DNA from: Thermoplasmatota archaeon
Lineage (GTDB): Archaea; Thermoplasmatota; E2; DHVEG-1
Assembly (NCBI GenBank): GCA_030605515.1
Contig: JAUWIE010000089.1
Coordinates: 1 to 20,094 of the forward strand
Direction of reading: 5' to 3'
DNA: 20,094 nt
The position numbers were made by a program, and so were the translations under genes. The stretch's first letter is position 1; each line of letters begins with the position of its first letter. Below the pieces are notes generated by a model. The model did no database searches and was not told the DNA's origin. It was given only the letters and a program-made list of their open reading frames with translations. Positions 7,260 through 14,599 of this stretch are shown here, piece after piece.

Positions 7260-8394
7260 GAAATGTTGGATCTCCAATTATGATATTCTCACCAAGATAT
7301 GTTTTACCTACCATTGATTCTGCTAGAGTTTTACCATAAATTAGATTCGGTAAAGCATTTTCGATAAAGCTAACTGGATAAGAAAATCCGTCCTGTGAAA
7401 GAAGTCCCAGTACCATTGTTTTTATGTTTTTGCTAGTAAATATCTTTGAGCCATACCAGAGGCAATTTATGCTTGAATCTAGATTTTTTGTTTTAGGTTT
7501 GTTTGACCACCATCCTCCTACATAGCATCCATCTGCTCCAAAAAAGGGTGTATTTAATTCGTCTATGTTATCTGCAGAGAACCATCCATTTTCATTTGTG
7601 TTTAAATCTGTCCCTGCTGGGTTTGAATGACCATGTACATAGTACATTGAATATGATTCTTTCAATGATTTTTTTATTTCCATATCTGATGGATTTTCAA
7701 AATAATTTAGATTTCCATGATTTTCAATAGTATTATACATTTCATTTGAGTTTTGATTAATATCCGAACTTTCAAAAACTAAAATATCTTTTGTAAAAGG
7801 TATTTGTCTTTGTATACAAAATTTGTTAAAAGCATATATTATTTGATCTTTTTTAATTTCATAATTCAGTTCATTTGTAGGATATAATAAAGATATGCAT
7901 ATGTCCATTGTGTAAGGTTTACATACAATCCCTTGCTCTGATTCTTCATAGCTATCTTCTCCACCAGTTGTAAACCATGGTACTGTGCTTGGTTTTTTCA
8001 TATAACCACTTTCTCCTCCAAATGCAGTATCTGTGTCTTCTCCGACCATTAAACAAGCTTTAATTTCATATTTTTCATAATATTTTTCGATTATTTGATC
8101 AATCTTTTTATAATCATTATATTTTTGATTTATGGTTATGATTTTTAATTCCCAGTTTATATCACTTTGAACGGATGCAATATAGGTTTCAATTGCTGAT
8201 CTTATTTCTTTGTCATTGCTATATTGTGGTGATATGAAAATTAACATTTCAATACTATCTTTAAGATTTGTAATGGTTAAAGTTGATTGTTTAGGGGATA
8301 TGCTGAATTGTGAGCTAGCTGATATTATTGTAACTCCTGAAAATAGAAATATTGCACCGAGAACAAATGCTAACCTTAATGTCTTTTTCTTCAT
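7246..8394 (-). CDS. Secreted gingipain-like (peptidase family C25) cysteine protease
   Basis: Likely extracellular or surface cysteine endopeptidase of 382 aa. Signal peptide about 1-27 (LRLAFVLGAIFLFSGVTI, ending ISASS). The catalytic region has the caspase/gingipain layout: His in YYVHGHSNP (H254/H256), Cys in FFGADGCYVGGW (C290), and the terminal GDPTFHY motif that closes C25 catalytic domains. The chain ends right after that motif and lacks the C-terminal Ig and adhesin parts of bacterial gingipains; it also has no dockerin and no membrane anchor. It starts at ATG 8394 with AAGGAAG just upstream. It stands alone between the surface operons, so processing of neighbouring surface proteins is possible but unproven. 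Substrate specificity (Arg, Lys or other) cannot be read from sequence. Confidence 0.75.
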   Translation of the reverse strand: MKKKTLRLAFVLGAIFLFSGVTIISASSQFSISPKQSTLTITNLKDSIEMLIFISPQYSNDKEIRSAIETYIASVQSDINWELKIITINQKYNDYKKIDQIIEKYYEKYEIKACLMVGEDTDTAFGGESGYMKKPSTVPWFTTGGEDSYEESEQGIVCKPYTMDICISLLYPTNELNYEIKKDQIIYAFNKFCIQRQIPFTKDILVFESSDINQNSNEMYNTIENHGNLNYFENPSDMEIKKSLKESYSMYYVHGHSNPAGTDLNTNENGWFSADNIDELNTPFFGADGCYVGGWWSNKPKTKNLDSSINCLWYGSKIFTSKNIKTMVLGLLSQDGFSYPVSFIENALPNLIYGKTLAESMVGKTYLGENIIIGDPTFHYSI

Positions 8395-8418
8395 CTTCCT
8401 TTACACATCCACTAATTT

Positions 8419-8494
8419 GATTGATGTTATACCCTTTCATCAATCATATTTAAACCATCCTATGGTATACTCTATCTTTTATTGTATATAAAAC
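8419..8494 (-). promoter_or_regulatory. Promoter and leader hairpin of the C25 peptidase gene
   Basis: On the minus strand a TTTATATACA box (about 8484-8494) precedes the peptidase ATG by about 90 nt. The implied leader contains a perfect 8-bp inverted repeat, GATTGATG / CATCAATC, at 8419-8426 and 8438-8445 with an 11-nt loop. It could act as an operator or as an RNA hairpin near the ribosome binding site. Confidence 0.4.
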
Positions 8495-8780
8495 TACCGT
8501 GTCAAAATGACAAAATGAGTAAATTAACCTCTCTTAGCTCATTTAAAATAATAATAATAGTAATAATAAAAACTATAATCAAATAACAAACACAAATGGC
8601 TAAATTGATACATTTTGATACTACAACATCTCGATTTTCATCACATCATGATTTTTAGAAAAAACCTTTTTATAATGATCTCAAATATATTTTAATAAAA
8701 CAAAAAATATATAAATGGTGGAATCTATTATTATAGCCATAAAGACAGTTTAAAAAAAAATGGATAACAAATGTTCAACA
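8495..8780. other. Divergent intergenic region without a gene
   Basis: A/T-rich spacer between the leftward C25 peptidase gene and the rightward exported protein gene. It contains an A/T trinucleotide run (about 8550-8570) and two very short plus-strand frames (about 20 codons each, near 8516 and 8597) with no support. No RNA gene or larger repeat was found. Confidence 0.5.
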
Positions 8781-8891
8781 AAATATATATAATCAAATAA
8801 CGAAAACTGACTTTAAGCAATAATGGGTGAGATCCTCGGCTTTGAACTCTCCCAATTAAATAAATAAAAGCAGAAGTAAACTAAAAGGAGG
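8781..8891 (+). promoter_or_regulatory. Promoter, 5' leader hairpin and RBS of the exported protein gene
   Basis: An AAATATATATAAT box (8781-8793) is followed by a predicted leader of about 80 nt. The leader holds an inverted repeat, GGGTGAG (8825-8831) and CTCTCCC (8847-8853), with a single T-T mismatch and a 15-nt loop. It is notably GC-rich for this window. A strong AAAGGAGG site ends 6 nt before the ATG at 8898. The hairpin may regulate translation or stabilise the mRNA. Confidence 0.45.
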
Positions 8892-8897
8892 AAAAAA

Positions 8898-9575
8898 ATG
8901 AGAAAAACGATCTTAACGTTATTCATAATTGGGATGTTTATAGGTGTTGCAAATGTTTCTATGGCTATAATACCCGACCAACCTAGTAAAAGTGTTCAAT
9001 ATTATACAGAGTTTACTGGAGATGGAATAATCTCAGTTGATCAAGTTGGTCACAACAATGTATGTTTTGAAAATAGGATAAGAATCGGTTATGGAACATT
9101 AAATTTCGATCAAGATATTGTAACAGACTATGGCCAATTTGAAAATGATATCCGATTAAATGGCCATGATTTAAAACTCGATAATATTGCTTGTGAAGCA
9201 GATGATGTAATAGAATTCAATCAAAAACTCTTTGCTGGAGAATCAGCTAGAAATGGAGATCAAGTAAGATCTAGACAGATTTTTACAAAAAATTGTAAAT
9301 TCCTAGCTCAAGAAGTAATAGCCCATCCAACCGATAATCCAAATAACGAATGTGAACCCGATAGATTAAATATGTTTTCAGGAGAAAAGGGTCAATTCGG
9401 TATGATGAGCAAAGGACCTAACGCAACAGCTGTATTAGGTCAAAAGGGGAAATTTATAGGAGATTACTTCTGTGCTGAACAAAGGAGCAATATTGGCGGT
9501 TTTTCAAAATCAACTATAGAATCCTACAACAATGCAGACTGGATCAATTTTGAACAAATGATGATGTTTAGCTGA
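8898..9575 (+). CDS. Exported cysteine-containing protein of unknown function
   Basis: A 225-aa protein with a clear signal peptide (MRKTILTLFIIGMFIGVANV, cleavage near SMA). The mature part has no recognised family. It is polar with alternating strand-like segments, and two related stretches (CFENRIRIG..LNFDQDI and FENDIRLNG..LKLDNIA) suggest short internal repeats, perhaps a beta-sheet or solenoid-like fold. Five cysteines (about 56, 99, 133, 152, 192) leave one unpaired if disulfides form. There is no membrane anchor or dockerin. A strong leader and ribosome binding site precede it, and a classical terminator follows, so it looks like a well-expressed single-gene unit. A role in the cell surface is inferred only from export and neighbourhood. 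Confidence 0.7.
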   Translation: MRKTILTLFIIGMFIGVANVSMAIIPDQPSKSVQYYTEFTGDGIISVDQVGHNNVCFENRIRIGYGTLNFDQDIVTDYGQFENDIRLNGHDLKLDNIACEADDVIEFNQKLFAGESARNGDQVRSRQIFTKNCKFLAQEVIAHPTDNPNNECEPDRLNMFSGEKGQFGMMSKGPNATAVLGQKGKFIGDYFCAEQRSNIGGFSKSTIESYNNADWINFEQMMMFS

Positions 9576-9601
9576 TGATATTCTATAAAGATTTAAAATT
9601 A

Positions 9602-9630
9602 GGGGATCTTTATCCCCACAATTTTTTTTC
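9602..9630 (+). terminator. Hairpin-plus-T-run terminator
   Basis: A perfect stem GGGGAT / ATCCCC with a CTTT loop (9602-9617) is followed after ACAA by eight Ts. It lies 27 nt after the stop of the exported protein gene. Confidence 0.75.
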
Positions 9631-9736
9631 CTCTCGATTTATATGTTAATAACTTGTTTTTCATTTTATTTAATTTTAAAGAACATCTTTTTAGGCAAGA
9701 ACTGTAAAGAACTATGATAAGAATTGTACAACAAGG

Positions 9737-9793
9737 CTTTATAAACAGAAAAACAAGAAATAAAGGTAATAAAAATAAAAAAAAAGGATGAGA
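9737..9793 (+). promoter_or_regulatory. Promoter and RBS of the coiled-coil protein gene
   Basis: A CTTTATAAAC box at 9737-9746 lies about 50 nt before the ATG at 9796, with a GGATGAG ribosome binding site at 9786-9792. Spacing is typical for an archaeal TATA promoter with a short leader. Confidence 0.5.
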
Positions 9794-9795
9794 AA

Positions 9796-10629
9796 ATGAG
9801 AAAAAATAAGGCAATAATTGGAATGACCGCTACTTTCATATTATTGACCCTGGTATTTTCAACACCAGTTCAAGCAGAAGAAGATGCGGTTTTAAATATC
9901 TCAATAGTAACAGATGGAAATGTCACTGCAACATTTAATGCTACAGCCGGTGGTAATGTCACTTATTGGATAGATGGAGTTGAAGTAAATGGTGAATTTG
10001 ATAACCTATGGAATGCTCTTGAGGAATTCGGTAGTGTTTGGAATGCTCTAAATAACCTAAAAGATGATGTGAATAATGCAAAACAATCTGCAAATGTTGC
10101 TTTTCTATATGCAACTTCTAATTATAATATGATATTAGAACATAATGAGTCAATAAATGATCTCTACGATAAAATTTTCATATTAATGGATGAGTTAATA
10201 GGATTCGAGGGGGAATATTTTGCATTTAAGAATGAAACATTTGTTTTTATGAATAGTACAAAATCAAATTTATCTGCAATTAACAAAACTCTTGATGAGT
10301 ATGGTGAAATCATTAAAAACCTGCAGAACAACATAGCAGCGCTACAATCTGACTTCAATGGAACTATTGCATTAATAAGGAATATATTTATTAGCGGAGG
10401 AGTAATCGTTTTCGGTCTCTTCTTGATAAATAGAAGACATCCACTCAAGGAAATTATTTCAAACAATAATAAACAACGACTATCAGGTTTAGTACATAGA
10501 ATAAAGAAACCAGGTAAAATAATTAAAACAAAAGCTAGTAGATTCAAATACATCATTACTCATATAAGGAGAAACCCAGAAAAATCACCGATAAGATATG
10601 TGTTTTCGTTCTTACATATTCATAAATAA
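9796..10629 (+). CDS. Signal-peptide, coiled-coil, membrane-anchored surface protein
   Basis: A 277-aa protein of no recognised family. Signal peptide about 1-27 (ending TPVQA), a short beta-like stretch (30-66) with N-glycosylation sequons, then a long helical, coiled-coil-prone ectodomain (about 70-192; repeated leucine/isoleucine spacing such as INKTLDEYGEIIKNLQNNIA). A membrane helix follows (about 193-211, ISGGVIVFGLFLI). The 65-residue C-terminal tail is very basic, with many Lys/Arg, and by the positive-inside rule is cytoplasmic. It has its own promoter and terminator. The layout suggests an extracellular stalk or sensor with an inner basic tail that could touch nucleic acid or membrane lipid; this is inference. 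Confidence 0.7.
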   Translation: MRKNKAIIGMTATFILLTLVFSTPVQAEEDAVLNISIVTDGNVTATFNATAGGNVTYWIDGVEVNGEFDNLWNALEEFGSVWNALNNLKDDVNNAKQSANVAFLYATSNYNMILEHNESINDLYDKIFILMDELIGFEGEYFAFKNETFVFMNSTKSNLSAINKTLDEYGEIIKNLQNNIAALQSDFNGTIALIRNIFISGGVIVFGLFLINRRHPLKEIISNNNKQRLSGLVHRIKKPGKIIKTKASRFKYIITHIRRNPEKSPIRYVFSFLHIHK

Positions 10630-10662
10630 ATGTCTAAGGACATAAAACACATTTTTTTTTAT
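10630..10662 (+). terminator. Hairpin-plus-T-run terminator after coiled-coil gene
   Basis: A short perfect stem ATGTC / GACAT with a TAAG loop (10630-10643) directly follows the stop codon, then AAAACACA and a run of ten Ts. Confidence 0.55.
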
Positions 10663-10741
10663 TTATTTTTTTTGTTACCCTTTCTATAAATCTTCTTTTT
10701 ACAAATTTCTTTGCAATAATCATCCAATAATTTAATTTTGA

Positions 10742-10764
10742 TCGTTTTGTATTAAATAAAACGA
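10742..10764. promoter_or_regulatory. 7-bp inverted repeat upstream of DUF362 gene
   Basis: TCGTTTT (10742-10748) and AAAACGA (10758-10764) form a perfect inverted repeat with a 9-nt spacer in the intergenic region before the DUF362-dockerin gene. It is of a size that could bind a dimeric regulator. Chance occurrence is possible. Confidence 0.3.
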
Positions 10765-10814
10765 GTGGATAGTATTTATGTTACTACTCTACATCTACAT
10801 CTTATAATAACAAT

Positions 10815-10866
10815 CTTTATATAATAAAGATTTAATAGGTATAGTACTCTGGAACTCATGGAGTAC
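10815..10866 (+). promoter_or_regulatory. TATA promoter and leader palindrome of DUF362-dockerin gene
   Basis: A CTTTATATAAT box (10815-10825) lies about 70 nt before the ATG at 10892. The implied leader includes the inverted repeat GTACTC (10844-10849) / GAGTAC (10861-10866). No Shine-Dalgarno sequence is visible before the ATG. Confidence 0.45.
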
Positions 10867-10891
10867 ATAGTGTATAACATAAATAACAAAA

Positions 10892-13189
10892 ATGGCTAAG
10901 ATTATGAAATTTAATAAGAATAGGCTGATAACTTTCGTTAATAAAATTAAAAATAGTGTTATTTTTATTTCAATCGTTAGTTTCTTTTGGCTTTTATGGC
11001 GATCTGGTACAAAACCTTCTAGAATTGTTTACCCTTGTCAGAGAGCCGCTGCTATAAATGTTGGTATGGCGGCCTATTTTTTTCCATTAATCTATTGTCA
11101 TAAGGTTGTTGGTTTTTTTAAGTATAGATTTGATTTAAAAAAATTATTAAAATATTGTTTTTCAATTACTATAGCTGTTTTGTTATTATCTGTCGCAACT
11201 ATTACTTTTGATAATTTTCAATTAGAAAATGCTTGGAATGAGTATCACTCGACAAATAATGGTATTTTTGGAAAAAATCTTGATTATAATGGCATTAGTA
11301 CTACAGATAGCTATGAATCAATTCCATCTGCTTTAGCCTTGGAAAGTCCTCACCGGGTTGTTTCTGTTCATAATTCAAATGCTTCTTCTTGGACTGGCTC
11401 TGGAAGCCCTCGTAATTATCTTAATCAAAACGAAATAGATAGAATGATAAGAAGCGGAATCAAAACATTAACTGGTAAAACTGATTATATAGAGGCTTGG
11501 CAAGAGTTAATGCCCTATAGTGAGGGAGAAGCAGTTGCAATAAAACTGAATTTTAATAATGTTAATGCTTGGGATGAGAATCCTTGTTTGAACCCTTATG
11601 CTGAGTTAGTAAACTCAATTATTGATGGATTAATAGGATTAGGTGTTCCAGGGGAAAAAATATGGCTTACTGATCCATCACGTAAAATCAATGATGATTT
11701 TCGCAATGGGATAGTTAATCAGGATGTTTTGTTTTTTACCAGCCCTACATATGATCCTGGTGGTAGAGAACGAGTTTTCAGAACAAGCTATGTAGCTGAG
11801 GGTTCACCTGATGCATCATGGGCTGATTTTCATGATGAGGGTCTTACGGCTATTATGCCTGCTCAAGTATTAGTTGATGCTGATCATATTATCAATGTTC
11901 CAATGTTAAAAGGTCATACAGGTCCAAGTTTCACCTTTGGTCTAAAGAATCATTATGGAAGCGCTGTAATTGGCACTCAAAGTAGAAGCTATTGGCATAA
12001 GTATTTCTGTTTTGGATATCCTGAGTGTGGACTAGGTCCAAATCCTGTTATTGAAATTAACCGTAATCCACATATTCAAAATAAAACACGGTTAATACTT
12101 GGTGATGGCGTGTATGGACATCCTGAGTCAAATGATCCCTCCTGCCCAGATTATCGAATGCTCTTTCAATCATTTAATAATAACCCACCTGAAATTCTGT
12201 TCTTTGGAGTTGATCCTATTGCCGTTGAATCTGTCATGTTTGATTACCTGCAATGGGAATGTGAACTCAGATCATTTTCTCCACGTGTTGACGATATGCT
12301 TATTGAAGCTGCAACGCTTGGAATGGGAGTACATGAGCATTGGAATAATAATGACGATAGAGAATACACGGTAATTGATTATATTGAGCTTGAAATAGAT
12401 GGTGAGGATAATACTCCACCAATAATAAGCAACCCCATTCCAGCAAATGGTGCAACGGATATTGAGTTGAATCCTGATCTTTCAATAACAGTAAATGACT
12501 TTGAAGGAAATATAATGGATATTACATGGTGGTCAAATTCATCTGGACCTTGGACTATTTTTGGAACAAATAATTCAGTATATAATGGAACATATCATCA
12601 AAAAAATATGAATTTCAATTCGTATAATACAAAATACTGGTGGTCAGTACATTGTACAGATGGATATAATTGGAATAATAAAACATATAGTTTTACAACA
12701 CGCAAATATAACTTTTTACTAAATAATGAATATCCCTTAAACAATTCAATAGATATTGATCGACCACCACTTGGGCTCAGTATCAATGTAGAAAATCCAA
12801 ATGGAGACCCTATGGATTTATACTTCAGATGGAAAAATCATGAAGGACAATGGGATACTCTTGACACTTTTTACGGAACTGGCAATGGAATTTACAACTA
12901 TATAATACCTGTTCCACCTGATACAAATAATTGGATATGGGGAGATACCATTTACCTATGGAGTGTTAATTTAACTGATGGAAGTACTTGGGTAAATGAG
13001 TCATATAACTATAGAACAGATGGTAGCAGGTATGATGTAAATAATAATGATTTAGTCAACTTCCAAGATGCAGGGATTGTATGGGTCCATAGAACCGGTG
13101 AGACAGCCTACGATAGCTTATATGATGTCAATAACGATAGCCAAGTTAATTTCCAAGACGCAGGTCTAACATGGGCTTTTAGAGAATAA
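10892..13189 (+). CDS. Membrane DUF362-domain protein with Ig-like repeats and C-terminal dockerin
   Basis: A 765-aa modular protein. The N-terminal 106 residues hold about three hydrophobic segments (about 22-36, 51-69, 88-106) around the motif RSGTKPSRIVYPCQRAA, with one conserved-looking Cys. Residues about 150-500 form a DUF362 domain: AVAIKLNFNN, VLVDADHIINVPMLKGHTG, FGLKNHYGS and FFGVDPIAVESVM are characteristic. DUF362 is a widespread family of uncertain biochemistry, often tied to iron-sulfur proteins, but no ferredoxin domain is present here. Two Ig/fibronectin-like domains follow (about 508-610, 611-711), then a dockerin (about 713-765; loops DVNNNDLVNFQD and DVNNDSQVNFQD). The start at ATG 10892 has no ribosome binding site; ATG at 10904 is an alternative. 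The Ig-dockerin tail matches the next gene. The dockerin implies an extracellular partner. Confidence 0.82.
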   Translation: MAKIMKFNKNRLITFVNKIKNSVIFISIVSFFWLLWRSGTKPSRIVYPCQRAAAINVGMAAYFFPLIYCHKVVGFFKYRFDLKKLLKYCFSITIAVLLLSVATITFDNFQLENAWNEYHSTNNGIFGKNLDYNGISTTDSYESIPSALALESPHRVVSVHNSNASSWTGSGSPRNYLNQNEIDRMIRSGIKTLTGKTDYIEAWQELMPYSEGEAVAIKLNFNNVNAWDENPCLNPYAELVNSIIDGLIGLGVPGEKIWLTDPSRKINDDFRNGIVNQDVLFFTSPTYDPGGRERVFRTSYVAEGSPDASWADFHDEGLTAIMPAQVLVDADHIINVPMLKGHTGPSFTFGLKNHYGSAVIGTQSRSYWHKYFCFGYPECGLGPNPVIEINRNPHIQNKTRLILGDGVYGHPESNDPSCPDYRMLFQSFNNNPPEILFFGVDPIAVESVMFDYLQWECELRSFSPRVDDMLIEAATLGMGVHEHWNNNDDREYTVIDYIELEIDGEDNTPPIISNPIPANGATDIELNPDLSITVNDFEGNIMDITWWSNSSGPWTIFGTNNSVYNGTYHQKNMNFNSYNTKYWWSVHCTDGYNWNNKTYSFTTRKYNFLLNNEYPLNNSIDIDRPPLGLSINVENPNGDPMDLYFRWKNHEGQWDTLDTFYGTGNGIYNYIIPVPPDTNNWIWGDTIYLWSVNLTDGSTWVNESYNYRTDGSRYDVNNNDLVNFQDAGIVWVHRTGETAYDSLYDVNNDSQVNFQDAGLTWAFRE

Positions 13190-13302
13190 AAAACAATAAA
13201 AAAAATTGTGAATTTATTATTGTTATTGAATAAACATATAAATTTTAACAAACATTTAAATAAAAATATGTTATACCCATAGAAAACCGGAGTAATAACG
13301 AA

Positions 13303-14388
13303 ATGCAAAAAAATTTGTTTAGAAAAACCATAATTGTAGCAACAGCTATATTACTTGCTGGAGCAAGTATTATACCTAATATTAGTGGCAATATAGAACA
13401 AAATATCAGTTTAATTGATAATGATATAAACGATAAATCAAGGGAGTTAAAGACAAGCCCTGACAGTGAAATAGATCATTTCCCAAATGAAAAACCAATT
13501 GAAAAACTCGGTGGGAGTGCACATATGGGAGTAAAACCAAGTTCACCATATGTGATAGTAGGTCAAGAATTTAATATATCAATATATATCGACCCTGATG
13601 AGGCTGTTGGAGGATGGGAGATATTCCAACTCAACTTTACACAAGGGAAAGTCGAAGCCACAGAGGTTTTACCTGGATCTTATTGGACAGATTACTTTGA
13701 CGCAGGAAATATTGATAATACTCAAGGTACGATAACTACTATTCAGACTTGGACAAATGGTTCTTACCCAAATATTAATCATACTGCTTGTGTGATTAAT
13801 TTTACAGCATTAAAATCAGGTATCTGTTCTTTTGAAATTGGTAGAATTCAAGTTAATAATGCTACGTTTTATGACATGGATGTTACAACTCATAATGCAA
13901 CGATTTTAACTACTACACCACCAATAGTTTCTAATGAATACCCAGTTGATACATCAATAAATGCTTTACGTCCTCCATCTGAACTTAGCATTGATGTACA
14001 AGACTCTGATGAGGATTCTATGGACGTTTACATCAGATGGAAAAACCATAATTCTGAATGGATAACCATTGCTTCTTATACTGGAGTTAGCAATGGTACA
14101 TATAACTTCATACCCTCTTATGAGAATGATTGGATTTGGGGGAACACCACGTATACTTGGAGTGTTAACATTTCAGATGGAGCGTTTTGGACAAATGAAA
14201 CATATTCGTTTACTACTGGTGGTAGCAGGTTTGATGTAAGCAACAATGATCTTGTTAATTTCCAGGATGCCGGTCAGGTTTGGGTTCATCGATCAAGTGA
14301 GGCAGTTTATGATGGACTCTATGATGTGAGTAATGATGGACAAGTTAATTTCCAAGATGCAGGTTTGACTTGGATAAACAGAGAATAA
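13303..14388 (+). CDS. Secreted cohesin / Ig-like / dockerin protein
   Basis: A 361-aa exported protein. Signal peptide about 1-29 (KTIIVATAILLAGASIIPNI), an acidic Asn-rich spacer to about residue 70, then a divergent cohesin-like domain (about 76-202; VGQEFNISIYIDPDEAVGGW, INFTALKSGICSFEIG). An Ig/fibronectin-like domain (about 205-306; YIRWKNH, WIWGNTTYTWSVN) and a dockerin (about 309-361; loops DVSNNDLVNFQD and DVSNDGQVNFQD) follow. The last 150 residues are homologous to the end of the upstream DUF362 gene, but the DNA has diverged at silent sites, so the duplication is older than that in the leftward operon. A GGAG site precedes ATG 13303. It begins 113 nt after the DUF362 gene on the same strand. 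The likely role is an adaptor between dockerin- and cohesin-bearing proteins. Confidence 0.82.
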   Translation: MQKNLFRKTIIVATAILLAGASIIPNISGNIEQNISLIDNDINDKSRELKTSPDSEIDHFPNEKPIEKLGGSAHMGVKPSSPYVIVGQEFNISIYIDPDEAVGGWEIFQLNFTQGKVEATEVLPGSYWTDYFDAGNIDNTQGTITTIQTWTNGSYPNINHTACVINFTALKSGICSFEIGRIQVNNATFYDMDVTTHNATILTTTPPIVSNEYPVDTSINALRPPSELSIDVQDSDEDSMDVYIRWKNHNSEWITIASYTGVSNGTYNFIPSYENDWIWGNTTYTWSVNISDGAFWTNETYSFTTGGSRFDVSNNDLVNFQDAGQVWVHRSSEAVYDGLYDVSNDGQVNFQDAGLTWINRE

Positions 14389-14476
14389 AATAGCGGTAAT
14401 ACTCCATTTTCTTTATTTAAAGTAAAATCTTATATTACTTTTATTGATAGCCAAAATACCTAAAAGATGGTTTTTT

Positions 14477-14550
14477 GGGTCTGTAGTGTAGCATGGATAC
14501 CACAGAGGCCTCCGGAGCCTCTAACCCGGGTTCAAATCCCGGCAGATCCG
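14477..14550 (+). tRNA. trnR: tRNA-Arg (anticodon CCG)
   Basis: A complete 74-nt cloverleaf. The acceptor GGGTCTG pairs with CAGATCC (one G-U), followed by discriminator G. The D arm has GTG/CAC with A14, G15, G18G19 and A21 in place. The anticodon stem GAGGC/GCCTC encloses loop CTCCGGA, giving anticodon CCG for CGG arginine codons. The variable loop is TAAC, and the T arm is CCGGG-TTCAAAT-CCCGG. CCA is not encoded and there is no intron. A TTATATTA box about 45 nt upstream (near 14430) is a plausible promoter. The gene lies at the left border of a three-module toxin-antitoxin island, a typical integration site. Confidence 0.95.
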
Positions 14551-14569
14551 TACCTTATCAGTCCTGTAA

Positions 14570-14583
14570 GTTTCACTCGAAAC
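14570..14583 (-). terminator. Hairpin downstream of AbiE module 1
   Basis: GTTTC / GAAAC forms a perfect 5-bp stem with a 4-nt loop (ACTC on the plus strand), 17 nt beyond the stop of the first AbiEii gene and before the tRNA gene read from the opposite direction. It could end the leftward transcript before it enters the tRNA. Confidence 0.35.
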
Positions 14584-14599
14584 TAAGATTTTTAAGGTT

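Noticed and set aside
8545..8575. A/T trinucleotide run as a functional repeat or origin
   Set aside because: A short low-complexity stretch in A/T-rich DNA with no origin-binding motifs or neighbouring replication genes.
10164..10556. Minus-strand open frame of 130 codons
   Set aside because: Antisense to the signal-peptide/coiled-coil gene, whose architecture and signals are convincing.
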